Below are positions 1 to 7,347 of a stretch of DNA of 60,733 nt, one piece after another. This DNA is from Anaerolineales bacterium (GTDB taxonomy: Bacteria > Chloroflexota > Anaerolineae > Anaerolineales > Villigracilaceae). The number at the start of each line of letters is the position of its first letter. The first letter of the stretch is position 1. The notes under the pieces are model-generated. The model was given only the letters and a program-made list of their open reading frames with translations. It made no database searches and was not told the origin of the DNA. Location: the NCBI GenBank assembly GCA_020060235.1, contig JAGVAO010000191.1, positions 1-60,733 of the forward strand. The letters are read 5' to 3'. Made by a program: the position numbers and the translations under genes.

Positions 1-196
1 AGCGGGCGATATTGTCACCAAAATCACCCAGAAGGCGGTCGAAATCATGGGGCCGCTCGGCTACAGCCGCGAATTCCTGCTCGAAAAGTGGTTCCGCGAT
101 GCCAAAATCACCGACATCTACGAAGGCACCGGGCAGATTAACCGGCTGGTCGTGGCGCGGCAGATTTTGGGATATTCGGGCGCGGAACTTCGTTAA
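1..196 (+). CDS. acyl-CoA dehydrogenase, C-terminal end (5' truncated by window)
   Basis: Reading from base 2, 64 codons run to TAA at 194-196. The peptide contains the motif sequence KAVEIMGPLGYSRE and then DAKITDIYEGTGQINRLVVA, which is the hallmark C-terminus of FAD-dependent acyl-CoA dehydrogenases (the YEGT segment lies near the active site and FAD). The enzyme would catalyse the first, alpha-beta desaturating step of beta-oxidation. The next genes on the same strand are a hydroxyacyl-CoA dehydrogenase/hydratase and a thiolase, so this is the start of a fatty-acid oxidation operon. The longer open frame starting at base 12 in another phase is a shadow of this gene. Chain-length specificity cannot be judged. 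Confidence 0.88.
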   Translation, partial: AGDIVTKITQKAVEIMGPLGYSREFLLEKWFRDAKITDIYEGTGQINRLVVARQILGYSGAELR

Positions 197-200
197 AACC

Positions 201-283
201 GGTACGCGGAATACACGGAAAAAACGGAGGAACACGGAATTTTTTTTCCGTCTATTCCGTGAAATTCCGTGTGTTCCGTGTCC
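201..283. repeat. ACACGG-family palindromic repeat, gene-free copy
   Basis: An imperfect inverted repeat. The left arm carries repeated ACACGGAA and AACGGAGG units; the right arm carries TTCCGTG units ending GTTCCGTGTCC. A T-rich centre separates the arms. The same family occurs at 2681-3206 (enclosing a gene), at 35885-35973, and as a half copy at the right window edge. It lies between the acyl-CoA dehydrogenase stop and the RBS (AAAGG, 286-290) of the next gene. Confidence 0.85.
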
Positions 284-296
284 AGAAAGGTTTTTT

Positions 297-2675
297 ATGG
301 TTATGAAATATAAAATCTACAATGCGGTTGTGATTGGTTCCGGCACCATGGGCGCGGCGATTGCGGCGCATTTTGCCAATGCCGGGGTGGCGGTGACGTT
401 GTTGGATATTGTTCCCCGTGAAGGGGATGACCGCAACAAAATCGTCAACACCGGGCTTGAGAACGCCAAAAAGGCCAAACCGGCGGCGTTTTTCTCGTCT
501 GAGGGGCATGCCCTCGTCAAAACCGGCAACCTGGAAGATGATTTCGAATCTGCTGTCGCTGGAGCCGATTTGGTGCTGGAAGTCATTGTCGAGAATCTCA
601 AAATCAAGCAGTCGCTGATGGAGCGCATCGACGCGGCCCGCAAGCCGGGCAGTATCATCGCCTCGAACACGTCCGGTATTCCGCTTAAGGACATCGCCGC
701 CGGGCGCAGCGACGATTTCAGGCAGCATTTTCTCGGCATGCATTTCTTCAACCCGCCGCGCTACCTGAAACTGCTCGAAGTCATCCCGACTGCCGATACA
801 CTGCCGGATGTCGTCGCCTTTATCAGCCATTTTGGCGAATACCGTTTGGGTAAGGGCATTGTCTTGTGCAAGGACACGCCCAACTTCATCGGCAACCGCG
901 TTGCGTTTGGCACTGGCGCTTTTGCGCTCGATTTCATCATCAACAACGGCTACAGCGTCGATGAAGTCGATGCCATCACCGGGCCGCTGATGGGACGCCC
1001 CAAAACCGCCACCTTCCGCCTGATTGACCTGGTTGGCATCGATGTTTGGGATCATGTCGGGCGCAACCTGGCCCCGGCCATCCCACACGACACCTACGCC
1101 CAGCCCTATTTGCAGGCCGAGAAGCCGAACGCGCTGATTAAGTCGCTCTTGGAGCGTGGCTGGCTGGGCAACAAAAGCAAGGTCGGATTTTACAAGGAAG
1201 TGCGGGGGGAGGACGGCAAGAAGGAATTCTGGTCCCTGAACCTGTCCACGCTGGAGCATGAAGCGCCAACCAAACCGAGATTTGATTCCGTTAAACAGGC
1301 CAAAGATACCGAAGACCTGGCCGAGCGGCTGACGGTTTTGCTGGCAGCCGACGACAAGGCCGCCAAACTGGTGCAAGCCCTCACCTGGCAGGGATTCCAG
1401 TATTCGGCGGCGATTATCCCTGAAGTGGCCGACACGCCCAAGCCGATTGACGACGCCGTCCGCTGGGGGTTCGGGCACGAGGCCGGGCCTTTTGAAACCT
1501 GGGACAGGCTCGGGGTGGAAAGTTCCGCGCAGCGCATGGCTGAGGCCGGGTTCCCGGCCCCGGGCTGGGTATCCGAGATGCTCGCCGGTGGACTGTCCAC
1601 CTTTTACCAGTACGAAGGCAAAACCAAAGTCGGCGTGTATGACGTGGCGCAGAAAAAGTATGTGCCTCTGACGCGCCCGGCGGGATTTGTGACGATTTCA
1701 GGCTCGAAAAAGGTGGCCGAGAATGCCGGCGCGACGCTCTACGATATCGGCGATGGTGTCGGGCTGGTCGAATTCCACACCAAGATGAACGCGCTTGACG
1801 ACGATATTTTTGAAATTACGTCGTTGGCGCTGGAGAAGGCCGAAACCGAGTTTGACGGGCTGGTGATTGGCTCGGAAGCCGATAATTTCAGCGCGGGCGC
1901 GAACCTGTTCATGGTGGTGGTGGCCGCCCAGCAGGGCATGTGGGATATGCTCGATGGGGCCATTCGCAAATTGCAAAACCTGAACATGCGCATGCGCTAC
2001 TTCCCCAAGCCGGTGGTTGTGGCCCCGGCGGGGCTGGCCCTGGGCGGCGGCGCAGAAGTGACCATGCACGGCTCGCGGGTTGTGGCGGCGGGCGAGTTGT
2101 ACATTGGGCTGGTCGAGTTGGGTGCTGGCGTCATCCCGGCGGGGGCCGGCACAAAGGAAATGCTGCGGCGTGTGGTCAACCCGCCGATGCGCACCCAGAA
2201 CGCCGACGCTTTCCCCTATCTCCAGCGCGTGTTCGAGCAGATTGGGCTGGCGAAGGTGGCGACCAGCGCCGAGGAGGCCCGCCAGGCCGGGTTCCTGACC
2301 GCTTCCGACCGCATCATCCTGAACCGCGACCACCTGCTGACGGAGGCCAAGCGCGAGGTGTTGCACCTGGCCGAGAGCGGATACCGTCCGCCCGCGCCGG
2401 AGCAAATCTACGCGGCAGGCCGCGACGCCCTGGCCGCGCTGCGAGTCGGTATTCACATGATGGGCGAGGGCAAGTACATCACCGAGTATGAAAAGGTGAT
2501 TGCCGGGAAACTGGCGCATGTGATGACCGGCGGCGAGTTGAGCAAGCCGCAGTGGGTCAGCGAGCAGTATATTCTCGACCTGGAGCGCGAGGCGTTCTTG
2601 AGCCTGTGCGGCGAGGAAAAGACCCAGGCGCGCATGTGGAATTTGCTCCAGACTGGTAAGCCGTTGAGGAACTAA
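297..2675 (+). CDS. 3-hydroxyacyl-CoA dehydrogenase / enoyl-CoA hydratase fusion (FadN-like)
   Basis: 792 aa. It oxidises L-3-hydroxyacyl-CoA with NAD and hydrates enoyl-CoA in beta-oxidation. The N-terminal Rossmann domain starts with GSGTMG at residues 14-19, followed by the dehydrogenase signature HFFNPPRYLKLLEVIP. The crotonase-type hydratase domain is at the C-terminus (DNFSAGANL, then ALGGGAEVTMHG and GLVELGAGVIPAGAGTKEM). The dehydrogenase-first order resembles Bacillus FadN rather than E. coli FadB. The start at 297 has AAAGG six bases upstream; the open frame continues upstream only through the repeat. It is followed by a repeat-borne gene and then the thiolase, its pathway partner. 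Confidence 0.93.
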   Translation: MVMKYKIYNAVVIGSGTMGAAIAAHFANAGVAVTLLDIVPREGDDRNKIVNTGLENAKKAKPAAFFSSEGHALVKTGNLEDDFESAVAGADLVLEVIVENLKIKQSLMERIDAARKPGSIIASNTSGIPLKDIAAGRSDDFRQHFLGMHFFNPPRYLKLLEVIPTADTLPDVVAFISHFGEYRLGKGIVLCKDTPNFIGNRVAFGTGAFALDFIINNGYSVDEVDAITGPLMGRPKTATFRLIDLVGIDVWDHVGRNLAPAIPHDTYAQPYLQAEKPNALIKSLLERGWLGNKSKVGFYKEVRGEDGKKEFWSLNLSTLEHEAPTKPRFDSVKQAKDTEDLAERLTVLLAADDKAAKLVQALTWQGFQYSAAIIPEVADTPKPIDDAVRWGFGHEAGPFETWDRLGVESSAQRMAEAGFPAPGWVSEMLAGGLSTFYQYEGKTKVGVYDVAQKKYVPLTRPAGFVTISGSKKVAENAGATLYDIGDGVGLVEFHTKMNALDDDIFEITSLALEKAETEFDGLVIGSEADNFSAGANLFMVVVAAQQGMWDMLDGAIRKLQNLNMRMRYFPKPVVVAPAGLALGGGAEVTMHGSRVVAAGELYIGLVELGAGVIPAGAGTKEMLRRVVNPPMRTQNADAFPYLQRVFEQIGLAKVATSAEEARQAGFLTASDRIILNRDHLLTEAKREVLHLAESGYRPPAPEQIYAAGRDALAALRVGIHMMGEGKYITEYEKVIAGKLAHVMTGGELSKPQWVSEQYILDLEREAFLSLCGEEKTQARMWNLLQTGKPLRN

Positions 2676-2680
2676 AAATT

Positions 2681-3206
2681 GGACACGGAACACGCGGAAA
2701 AAGCGGAAGAACACGGAGAATTCTTTTTATGAACCCGGTTATGCAACCCAGACCTAAATTTGAAGGCAAGCATGCCGATTTGAGCGAGAAAATCATCAAT
2801 GTTTTCTTGCGGGTACACTTTGAGCTTGGGCATGGGTTTAGCGAAAAGGTGTACCAAAAAGCCTTGGAGATTGCCTTGCTCGAATCTGGGTTCAAGGTTG
2901 AAGGGCAAAAAGCTATCCCGGTTTATTTTCACGGGCAGGTTCTCGGTGAGTACATTGCGGATGTGGTTGTCAACGATTTGATTATTCTGGAGTTGAAAGC
3001 TGCCGGTCAGATTGCCGAAGAACACAAAGCGCAATTGTTGAACTACCTGAAAGCCACCCAGGTGGAAGTCGGTTATGTTTTGAATTTCGGTGTTAAAGCT
3101 GAATTTAAGCGCCTGGTTTTTGATAACGAGCGCAAAGGCTCCCTGAAATGGGTTCAGAAATAGAAATTTCCGTGTTATTCCGTCACTTCCGTGTTTTCCG
3201 TGTACC
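2681..3206. mobile_element. ACACGG-family palindromic element enclosing a GxxExxY gene
   Basis: The left arm (2681-2722: GGACACGGAACACGCGG and so on) and the right arm (3165-3206, ending TTTTCCGTGTACC) are inverted copies of one another. They match the gene-free palindromes at 201-283 and 35885-35973. Between the arms is one 144-codon ORF. The element sits exactly between two genes that normally adjoin in beta-oxidation operons, so it reads as an insertion. That it is mobile is inferred; no target-site duplication was identified. Confidence 0.6.
2729..3163 (+). CDS. GxxExxY protein (PD-(D/E)XK nuclease-like, PDDEXK_3 family)
   Basis: 144 aa. Residues around 30-40 read GFSEKVYQKALEIAL, giving the GxxExxY motif that names the family. 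IADVVVNDLIILELKAA supplies the D-x(n)-ELKA pattern of PD-(D/E)XK nuclease folds. The family's function is unknown; nuclease activity is inferred from the fold. A GGAG lies about ten bases before the ATG, within the left repeat arm. It is flanked by inverted ACACGG repeat arms and interrupts a fatty-acid oxidation operon. Members often occur in many copies per genome, in odd places. Confidence 0.85.
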   Translation: MNPVMQPRPKFEGKHADLSEKIINVFLRVHFELGHGFSEKVYQKALEIALLESGFKVEGQKAIPVYFHGQVLGEYIADVVVNDLIILELKAAGQIAEEHKAQLLNYLKATQVEVGYVLNFGVKAEFKRLVFDNERKGSLKWVQK

Positions 3207-3221
3207 CAAAAGGATTGACTT

Positions 3222-4409
3222 ATGAACCTAAAAGATGCTGTAATCGTTTCAGCCGCGCGAACGGCTGTTGGAAAATCAAAACGTGGTGGGTTGGCCACTG
3301 TCCGCCCGGACGAAATGGCCGCGGAGGTGGTTAAGGAGCTTTTGCGCCGCACCCCCGGCCTCGATCCTGCCGATGTGGAAGATGTTATTCTCGGCTGTGC
3401 CTTCCCCGAAGGGGAGCAGGGACTCAACATGGCGCGCACTGTCGCCCTGCGGGCCGGGCTGCCACACACTGTCAGCGGAGAAACCATCAACCGCTATTGT
3501 TCGTCCGGGGTGCAGTCGATTGCCCATGCCGCTTACGCGATTATGACCGGGCAGATGGAAGTTGCCATCGCGGGCGGGGCGGAATCCATGTCGATGGTGC
3601 CGATGACCGGCAACAAATTTGCGCCGAATGCCTATTTCGCCGCTGAAGATCCGGCGGCTTATACCAACATGGGCCTGACCGCCGAAAATGTTGCCGATAA
3701 ATATGGCATTTCACGCGAAGACCAGGATGCTTTCGCCCTGCGCTCGCACCAGAAGGCGGTCGCGGCGGTGACGGGCGGAGTCTTTGACCCTGAGATTGTG
3801 CCGATTGACGTGGAAACCGTCGAAGTGGTGGACGGCGCTCCGCTGACGAAAAAATTCACCGTCAGCCGCGACGAAGGCCCACGCGCCGATACGACCCTCG
3901 AAGCGCTCGCCAAGCTGCGGCCGGCCTTCAAGGAAGGCGGCTCGGTCACGGCTGGCAACTCGTCCCAGACCTCGGACGGGGCGGCGGCGGTGATGATTAT
4001 GTCCGCGGAAAAGGCGTCCGCGCTGGGGTTGAAACCTTTAGCCCGTTTTGTGGCGTTTGCCACCGGCGGCGTCCCGGCTGATTTGATGGGCATAGGCCCG
4101 ATTGCGGCCATCCCGAAGGTTCTAAAACTGGCGGGACTGAAACAAGAAGATATCGACCTGTTCGAACTGAACGAGGCTTTTGCCGCCCAGAGCCTGGCCG
4201 TCATTCGCGAGTTGGGGCTGGACGAGGGAAAAATCAACGTCAATGGCGGCGCGATTGCGCTCGGGCATCCACTGGGCTGTACCGGTGGTAAACTTACCGT
4301 GCAGTTATTGTATGAAATGCAACGTCGCAAATCCCGCTACGGCATGGTGACGATGTGCATTGGCGGCGGCATGGGCGCGGCAGCGATTTTTGAAAACCTA
4401 CATCGGTAA
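3222..4409 (+). CDS. fadA: acetyl-CoA C-acyltransferase (thiolase)
   Basis: 395 aa, normal thiolase length. It cleaves 3-ketoacyl-CoA with CoA in the last step of beta-oxidation. The nucleophilic cysteine is Cys93 in RYCSSGVQS. The C-terminal His and Cys are in [16 protein letters not shown] and [14 protein letters not shown]. The NEAFAAQ motif is present. AAAAGG precedes the ATG. It lies downstream of the hydroxyacyl-CoA dehydrogenase/hydratase, separated only by the GxxExxY element, and 47 bases before an SCP2 gene. A biosynthetic thiolase role is possible, but the neighbours favour degradation. Confidence 0.93.
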   Translation: MNLKDAVIVSAARTAVGKSKRGGLATVRPDEMAAEVVKELLRRTPGLDPADVEDVILGCAFPEGEQGLNMARTVALRAGLPHTVSGETINRYCSSGVQSIAHAAYAIMTGQMEVAIAGGAESMSMVPMTGNKFAPNAYFAAEDPAAYTNMGLTAENVADKYGISREDQDAFALRSHQKAVAAVTGGVFDPEIVPIDVETVEVVDGAPLTKKFTVSRDEGPRADTTLEALAKLRPAFKEGGSVTAGNSSQTSDGAAAVMIMSAEKASALGLKPLARFVAFATGGVPADLMGIGPIAAIPKVLKLAGLKQEDIDLFELNEAFAAQSLAVIRELGLDEGKINVNGGAIALGHPLGCTGGKLTVQLLYEMQRRKSRYGMVTMCIGGGMGAAAIFENLHR

Positions 4410-4456
4410 GGGCGCAGCATTGTTGTGCCCCAACAACCAAACAAGGAGATTAACCA

Positions 4457-4783
4457 ATGGCTTTAACAATCGAAACCCTGATGTCCAAAATGCCCGGCGC
4501 GTTTATACCGGAGAAGGCCCCCGGTCTGGATGCGGTCATCCAGTTCAAGTTTACCGGCGAAGAAGCGGGTGACTGGTATGCTGTCATCAAGGATGGCGCG
4601 GTCAAGGTCGAGAAGGGTGTCCACGCTGCGCCCAAGATGACCCTGACGGCTGATTCCAGCGACTACGTCAAGATTTTCACCGGCGAACTGGACGGGATGA
4701 AGGCCTTCATGGAAGGCAAACTCAAACTCAGCGGCGACTTGAACCTGGCGATGAAACTGACCCAGATGTTCAAGGTGCGCTAA
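4457..4783 (+). CDS. SCP2 sterol-carrier domain protein
   Basis: 108 aa, a single SCP2 domain. Recognisable blocks are VIQFKFTGEEAGDWYAVIKDG, DSSDYVKIFTGELDG and AFMEGKLKLSGDL. SCP2 folds bind acyl chains or acyl-CoA in a hydrophobic tunnel. Standing last in a beta-oxidation operon, it probably shuttles or buffers fatty acyl-CoA. The RBS AAGGAG is nine bases before the ATG. A terminator follows within 15 bases. A second, more divergent SCP2-like gene is at 17469. Confidence 0.88.
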   Translation: MALTIETLMSKMPGAFIPEKAPGLDAVIQFKFTGEEAGDWYAVIKDGAVKVEKGVHAAPKMTLTADSSDYVKIFTGELDGMKAFMEGKLKLSGDLNLAMKLTQMFKVR

Positions 4784-4796
4784 TTTTTCTGGAATC

Positions 4797-4836
4797 AAAA
4801 ACACCGTCCGGGCAAAGAAGTCGGGCGGTGTTTTTT
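4797..4836. terminator. intrinsic terminator, probably bidirectional
   Basis: A 13-14 bp stem (AACACCGTCCG pairing with CGGGCGGTGTT) with an 11-base loop is flanked by A-rich and T-rich tracts on both sides. It lies between the convergent SCP2 gene (+) and the membrane protein gene (-). Confidence 0.88.
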
Positions 4837-4849
4837 GATTCATCCAAAA

Positions 4850-5269
4850 TCAGACGAAAATGGCGATGGCAGAGATAAAGACCCACATTACCATGCACAA
4901 AGTGATAAGCGCAAAGATACTGGTCGCAATACCGGTGGCTTTTGAGCGAATCCATCCGCTCAGGCCGACCCCGGCCAGGAAGAGCAAAAGGCCGAGGAAA
5001 GCAACCACAAAAGCCCATCCGCCCAAGCCACTCAATTGTTCGATTTGGCGGTCGAGTTCTGCGGTGGCAGCTCCAATCATCACAAACGTGAACAGGGTGT
5101 AGAGCAACATCAGGGCCGAGACAGAAAAAATAATAATCACGGCACTGGTTAGCCGCCCGGGGCGGTCAATGGTCAGAAGTTGAACGACTGCCGAAAAGGC
5201 GAACCCGGCCAGGATGCCTGACAGGGTAGCAATCAGGTTGACTTCCTGCAAGATGTTTTCAACGCTCAT
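4850..5269 (-). CDS. small four-helix integral membrane protein, unknown function
   Basis: 139 aa from ATG 5269 (MSVENILQEV). I see four hydrophobic segments: near residues 10-30 (ATLSGILAGFAFSAVVQLL), 38-65, 80-100 (AFVVAFLGLLLFLAGVG) and 110-139 (IFALITLCMVMWVFISAIA). A longer frame reaching 5305 would begin inside the terminator of the upstream gene, so 5269, with GAGG just upstream, is preferred. No family was recognised. Confidence 0.7.
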   Translation of the reverse strand: MSVENILQEVNLIATLSGILAGFAFSAVVQLLTIDRPGRLTSAVIIIFSVSALMLLYTLFTFVMIGAATAELDRQIEQLSGLGGWAFVVAFLGLLLFLAGVGLSGWIRSKATGIATSIFALITLCMVMWVFISAIAIFV

Positions 5270-5280
5270 GGGGCCTCGAT

Positions 5281-5319
5281 AAATTAAAAAGAGAGGGCCG
5301 CGCAAGTTGCCCGGCCCTC
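5281..5319 (-). terminator. intrinsic terminator of the SPFH gene
   Basis: On the minus strand, GAGGGCCG pairs with CGGCCCTC (8 bp, 11-base loop), followed by CTCTTTTTAATTT. It lies 15 bases after the SPFH gene stop and before the membrane-protein start. Confidence 0.82.
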
Positions 5320-5333
5320 GTGGATTTGTTTTT

Positions 5334-6407
5334 TTAGTGCTTAAGGAATTCCTCGAGCGCGGCCTTGCTGATGCGGTAGGCGCTGCCGAGTTTGCGGGCT
5401 TTCAGGTCTCCCGCTTCGATGGCGGAAACGACATCCTCTTCCGAAACGCGCAGGATGGCGGCGGCTTCGGAGGGAGTCATCACATCAGGCATGGCGGCTC
5501 CCGCGGCAGCTCCGCTGGCGACCGACTGCTGTTGCGCGGGCTGTTGCTGTCCGGGCTGCTGGTAGCCTCCCTGGAGCGCCTGTCCCATAATGTTGCCGAT
5601 ACCCATACCAGCACCGATACCTGCGGTCAACCCGGCTCCGCCGCCTTCGTTCTTGGCTGCGTCGCGCATCGCGTCTGCTGCCTGCAACTGGGTGTAGACG
5701 TTCATGTCCAGCATACCCATGTCGCGCAGTTCCTGGGCCGACTTTTCGGACGGTTTCAGGTTGCCGATGTAGAAAGTCTTAAGAGTCAGGCCGAGGGCGG
5801 TGAAGTCGTCCTGGGCTTTGGCGCGTACGCCTGCGCCGAGTTCTTCGGTCAGGCCAATCAGTTCGACGACGCTCTTCTTTGCGCCGGTCTCGCCCAGCAA
5901 ATCCTGGAATTTGGAGAGCAGGATGGTGCGCATACGTTCTTCGATTTCGCTGGTGCGGAAGATGGCCTGCTTGCCGACGATGTTGGTGACGAACAACTGC
6001 GGGTCGCTAACCTGGAAGGAGTAAGTGCCAAACCCTTGCAGCAGGGCGACGCCCAGGCCCATGCCGGGGTTGCGGACGATAATCGGCTGCGGGGTTCCCC
6101 ACTTTTTATTGGCGAATTCTTTCAGCGACACGAAATACACTTCCGCAGGGAAGGGGGTGCGGTCGTTGAAGGCCTTGCCAATCAGGTCAATTAGTTTGGG
6201 GATGTTGGCAGTGGCGATGGTGTGCATGCCGGGGCCAAAAACGTCCAACGCCTGGCCGTTGCGGAAGAAGACCGCCGCCTGTCCGTCACGGACGATAACT
6301 TGCGAACCGAGACGATAGTCGCCGATACCGGTGTCGTCGGGGAAGCGGTGGACGATTTCATCCACCATCTCGTTGCGATATTCAATGACATCAAAGATAC
6401 GCGCCAT
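5334..6407 (-). CDS. SPFH/band-7 domain protein with C-terminal excisionase-type HTH
   Basis: 357 aa. Residues 1-250 form an SPFH (virion-core-like, YdjI-type) region, with blocks VIEYRNEMVDEIVHRFPDD and PGMGLGVALLQGFGTYSF. Residues about 250-305 are a Gly/Gln/Ala-rich linker (QQPGQQQPAQQQ). Residues about 306-357 begin MTPSEAAAILRVSEEDV and match the MerR/excisionase HTH_17 family. SPFH proteins form membrane-linked or cytoplasmic oligomeric scaffolds. Relatives I know carry a zinc ribbon at this end, so the HTH tail is unusual. It is a single gene with its own terminator downstream. DNA binding is inferred. Confidence 0.85.
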   Translation of the reverse strand: MARIFDVIEYRNEMVDEIVHRFPDDTGIGDYRLGSQVIVRDGQAAVFFRNGQALDVFGPGMHTIATANIPKLIDLIGKAFNDRTPFPAEVYFVSLKEFANKKWGTPQPIIVRNPGMGLGVALLQGFGTYSFQVSDPQLFVTNIVGKQAIFRTSEIEERMRTILLSKFQDLLGETGAKKSVVELIGLTEELGAGVRAKAQDDFTALGLTLKTFYIGNLKPSEKSAQELRDMGMLDMNVYTQLQAADAMRDAAKNEGGGAGLTAGIGAGMGIGNIMGQALQGGYQQPGQQQPAQQQSVASGAAAGAAMPDVMTPSEAAAILRVSEEDVVSAIEAGDLKARKLGSAYRISKAALEEFLKH

Positions 6408-6505
6408 GTTTCTCTCCTTTTGAGTTCAGGTCAATATTCCTAATTGTAGCCCATCCAAACAGATGTTTCAAGCACATATACGCCCAATTCGCTAAAACGT
6501 TGCGC

Positions 6506-7303
6506 CTATTTTGCCTTCATTGGCTGCCCGTCGCCGCCCCGGCTAAGCATGATGACCTCGGCCATGATGGATACGGCAATCTCTTCGGGGGTTTCGGCGT
6601 TGAGTTCCAGTCCCATCGGCGAGTGGATTCGTTTCAGGGCCTCAGGCTCGATGCCTTTTTCAGCCAGCCCCTTGACGGTGGCCGCCCAGCGTTTTCGTGA
6701 GCCAATCACGCCGATATAGGCCGCTTTGCTGTCCAGCAGGGCTGGAAGGCCGGCGACATCGACCAGCGAGCCGCGCGTGGTCAGGACGAGGTAGGTCTGG
6801 CGGTTGATTTTCAGGTGCTTTGGCAGTTCCTGCAGGGGGACGGGATAAAACTCATCAGCGTCGGGATTCATTTCATGGGTGCAGAATTCGGCCCGGTCGT
6901 CGCTGACGGCCACCTGGTAGCCCAGCCATTTTGCCAGGTGGGCTACCGCTTTGCCAACATGACCGCCACCCACGATAACGATTTTTTCGGGCGGCAGGAT
7001 GGGTTCCACATACACCTCCAATTGTCCGCCGCAAACGCCAGGGTCGCCGCGCTTGGGGTCGGTCATGCTGTACTTCAGCAGGGACGGTTTTCCTTCTGCC
7101 ATGGCAATCATGGCTTCGTCGAGTACGCGGTGTTCCAGTTCCCCGCCGCCGACTGTGCCGGTAAACTCACCGTTTTCGAAAACCAGCATCTTGCTCCCGG
7201 CCCGGCGCGGGGTGGACCCTTTTGCGCTGACGATGGTGCAAAGCGCCGCCAATTCGCCGCGCTCTGCCAGGTCGGCAATCAGTTTGAACAGGTTGTCTTT
7301 CAT
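6506..7303 (-). CDS. XdhC/CoxI family protein (molybdenum hydroxylase maturation)
   Basis: 265 aa. The N-terminal XdhC_CoxI domain has LCTIVSAKGSTPRRAGSKM and GTVGGGELEHRVLDEA. The C-terminal Rossmann domain begins KIVIVGGGHVGKAVAHLA and includes the family block YIGVIGSRKRW. XdhC binds the molybdenum cofactor and helps insert the sulfurated form into xanthine dehydrogenase-type enzymes. No molybdenum hydroxylase gene is visible in the window, so its client lies elsewhere. It is encoded alone on the minus strand. Confidence 0.9.
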   Translation of the reverse strand: MKDNLFKLIADLAERGELAALCTIVSAKGSTPRRAGSKMLVFENGEFTGTVGGGELEHRVLDEAMIAMAEGKPSLLKYSMTDPKRGDPGVCGGQLEVYVEPILPPEKIVIVGGGHVGKAVAHLAKWLGYQVAVSDDRAEFCTHEMNPDADEFYPVPLQELPKHLKINRQTYLVLTTRGSLVDVAGLPALLDSKAAYIGVIGSRKRWAATVKGLAEKGIEPEALKRIHSPMGLELNAETPEEIAVSIMAEVIMLSRGGDGQPMKAK

Positions 7304-7347
7304 GTAGCTAATTATATCCGTGAATTGGCGGCTTGCCCCGCGCCGCC

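Noticed and set aside
200-290. Possible CRISPR-like array of ACACGG units
   Set aside because: Units are short, degenerate and arranged as an inverted pair rather than direct repeats with equal spacers; no cas genes are present.
252-1478. Long minus-strand open frame opposite the hydroxyacyl-CoA dehydrogenase gene
   Set aside because: High GC and strong third-position bias give long antisense frames; the sequence has no family motifs and no RBS. The same applies to most other antisense frames, for example at 5307-6194, 9844-10986, 22146-23453 and 38106-39056.
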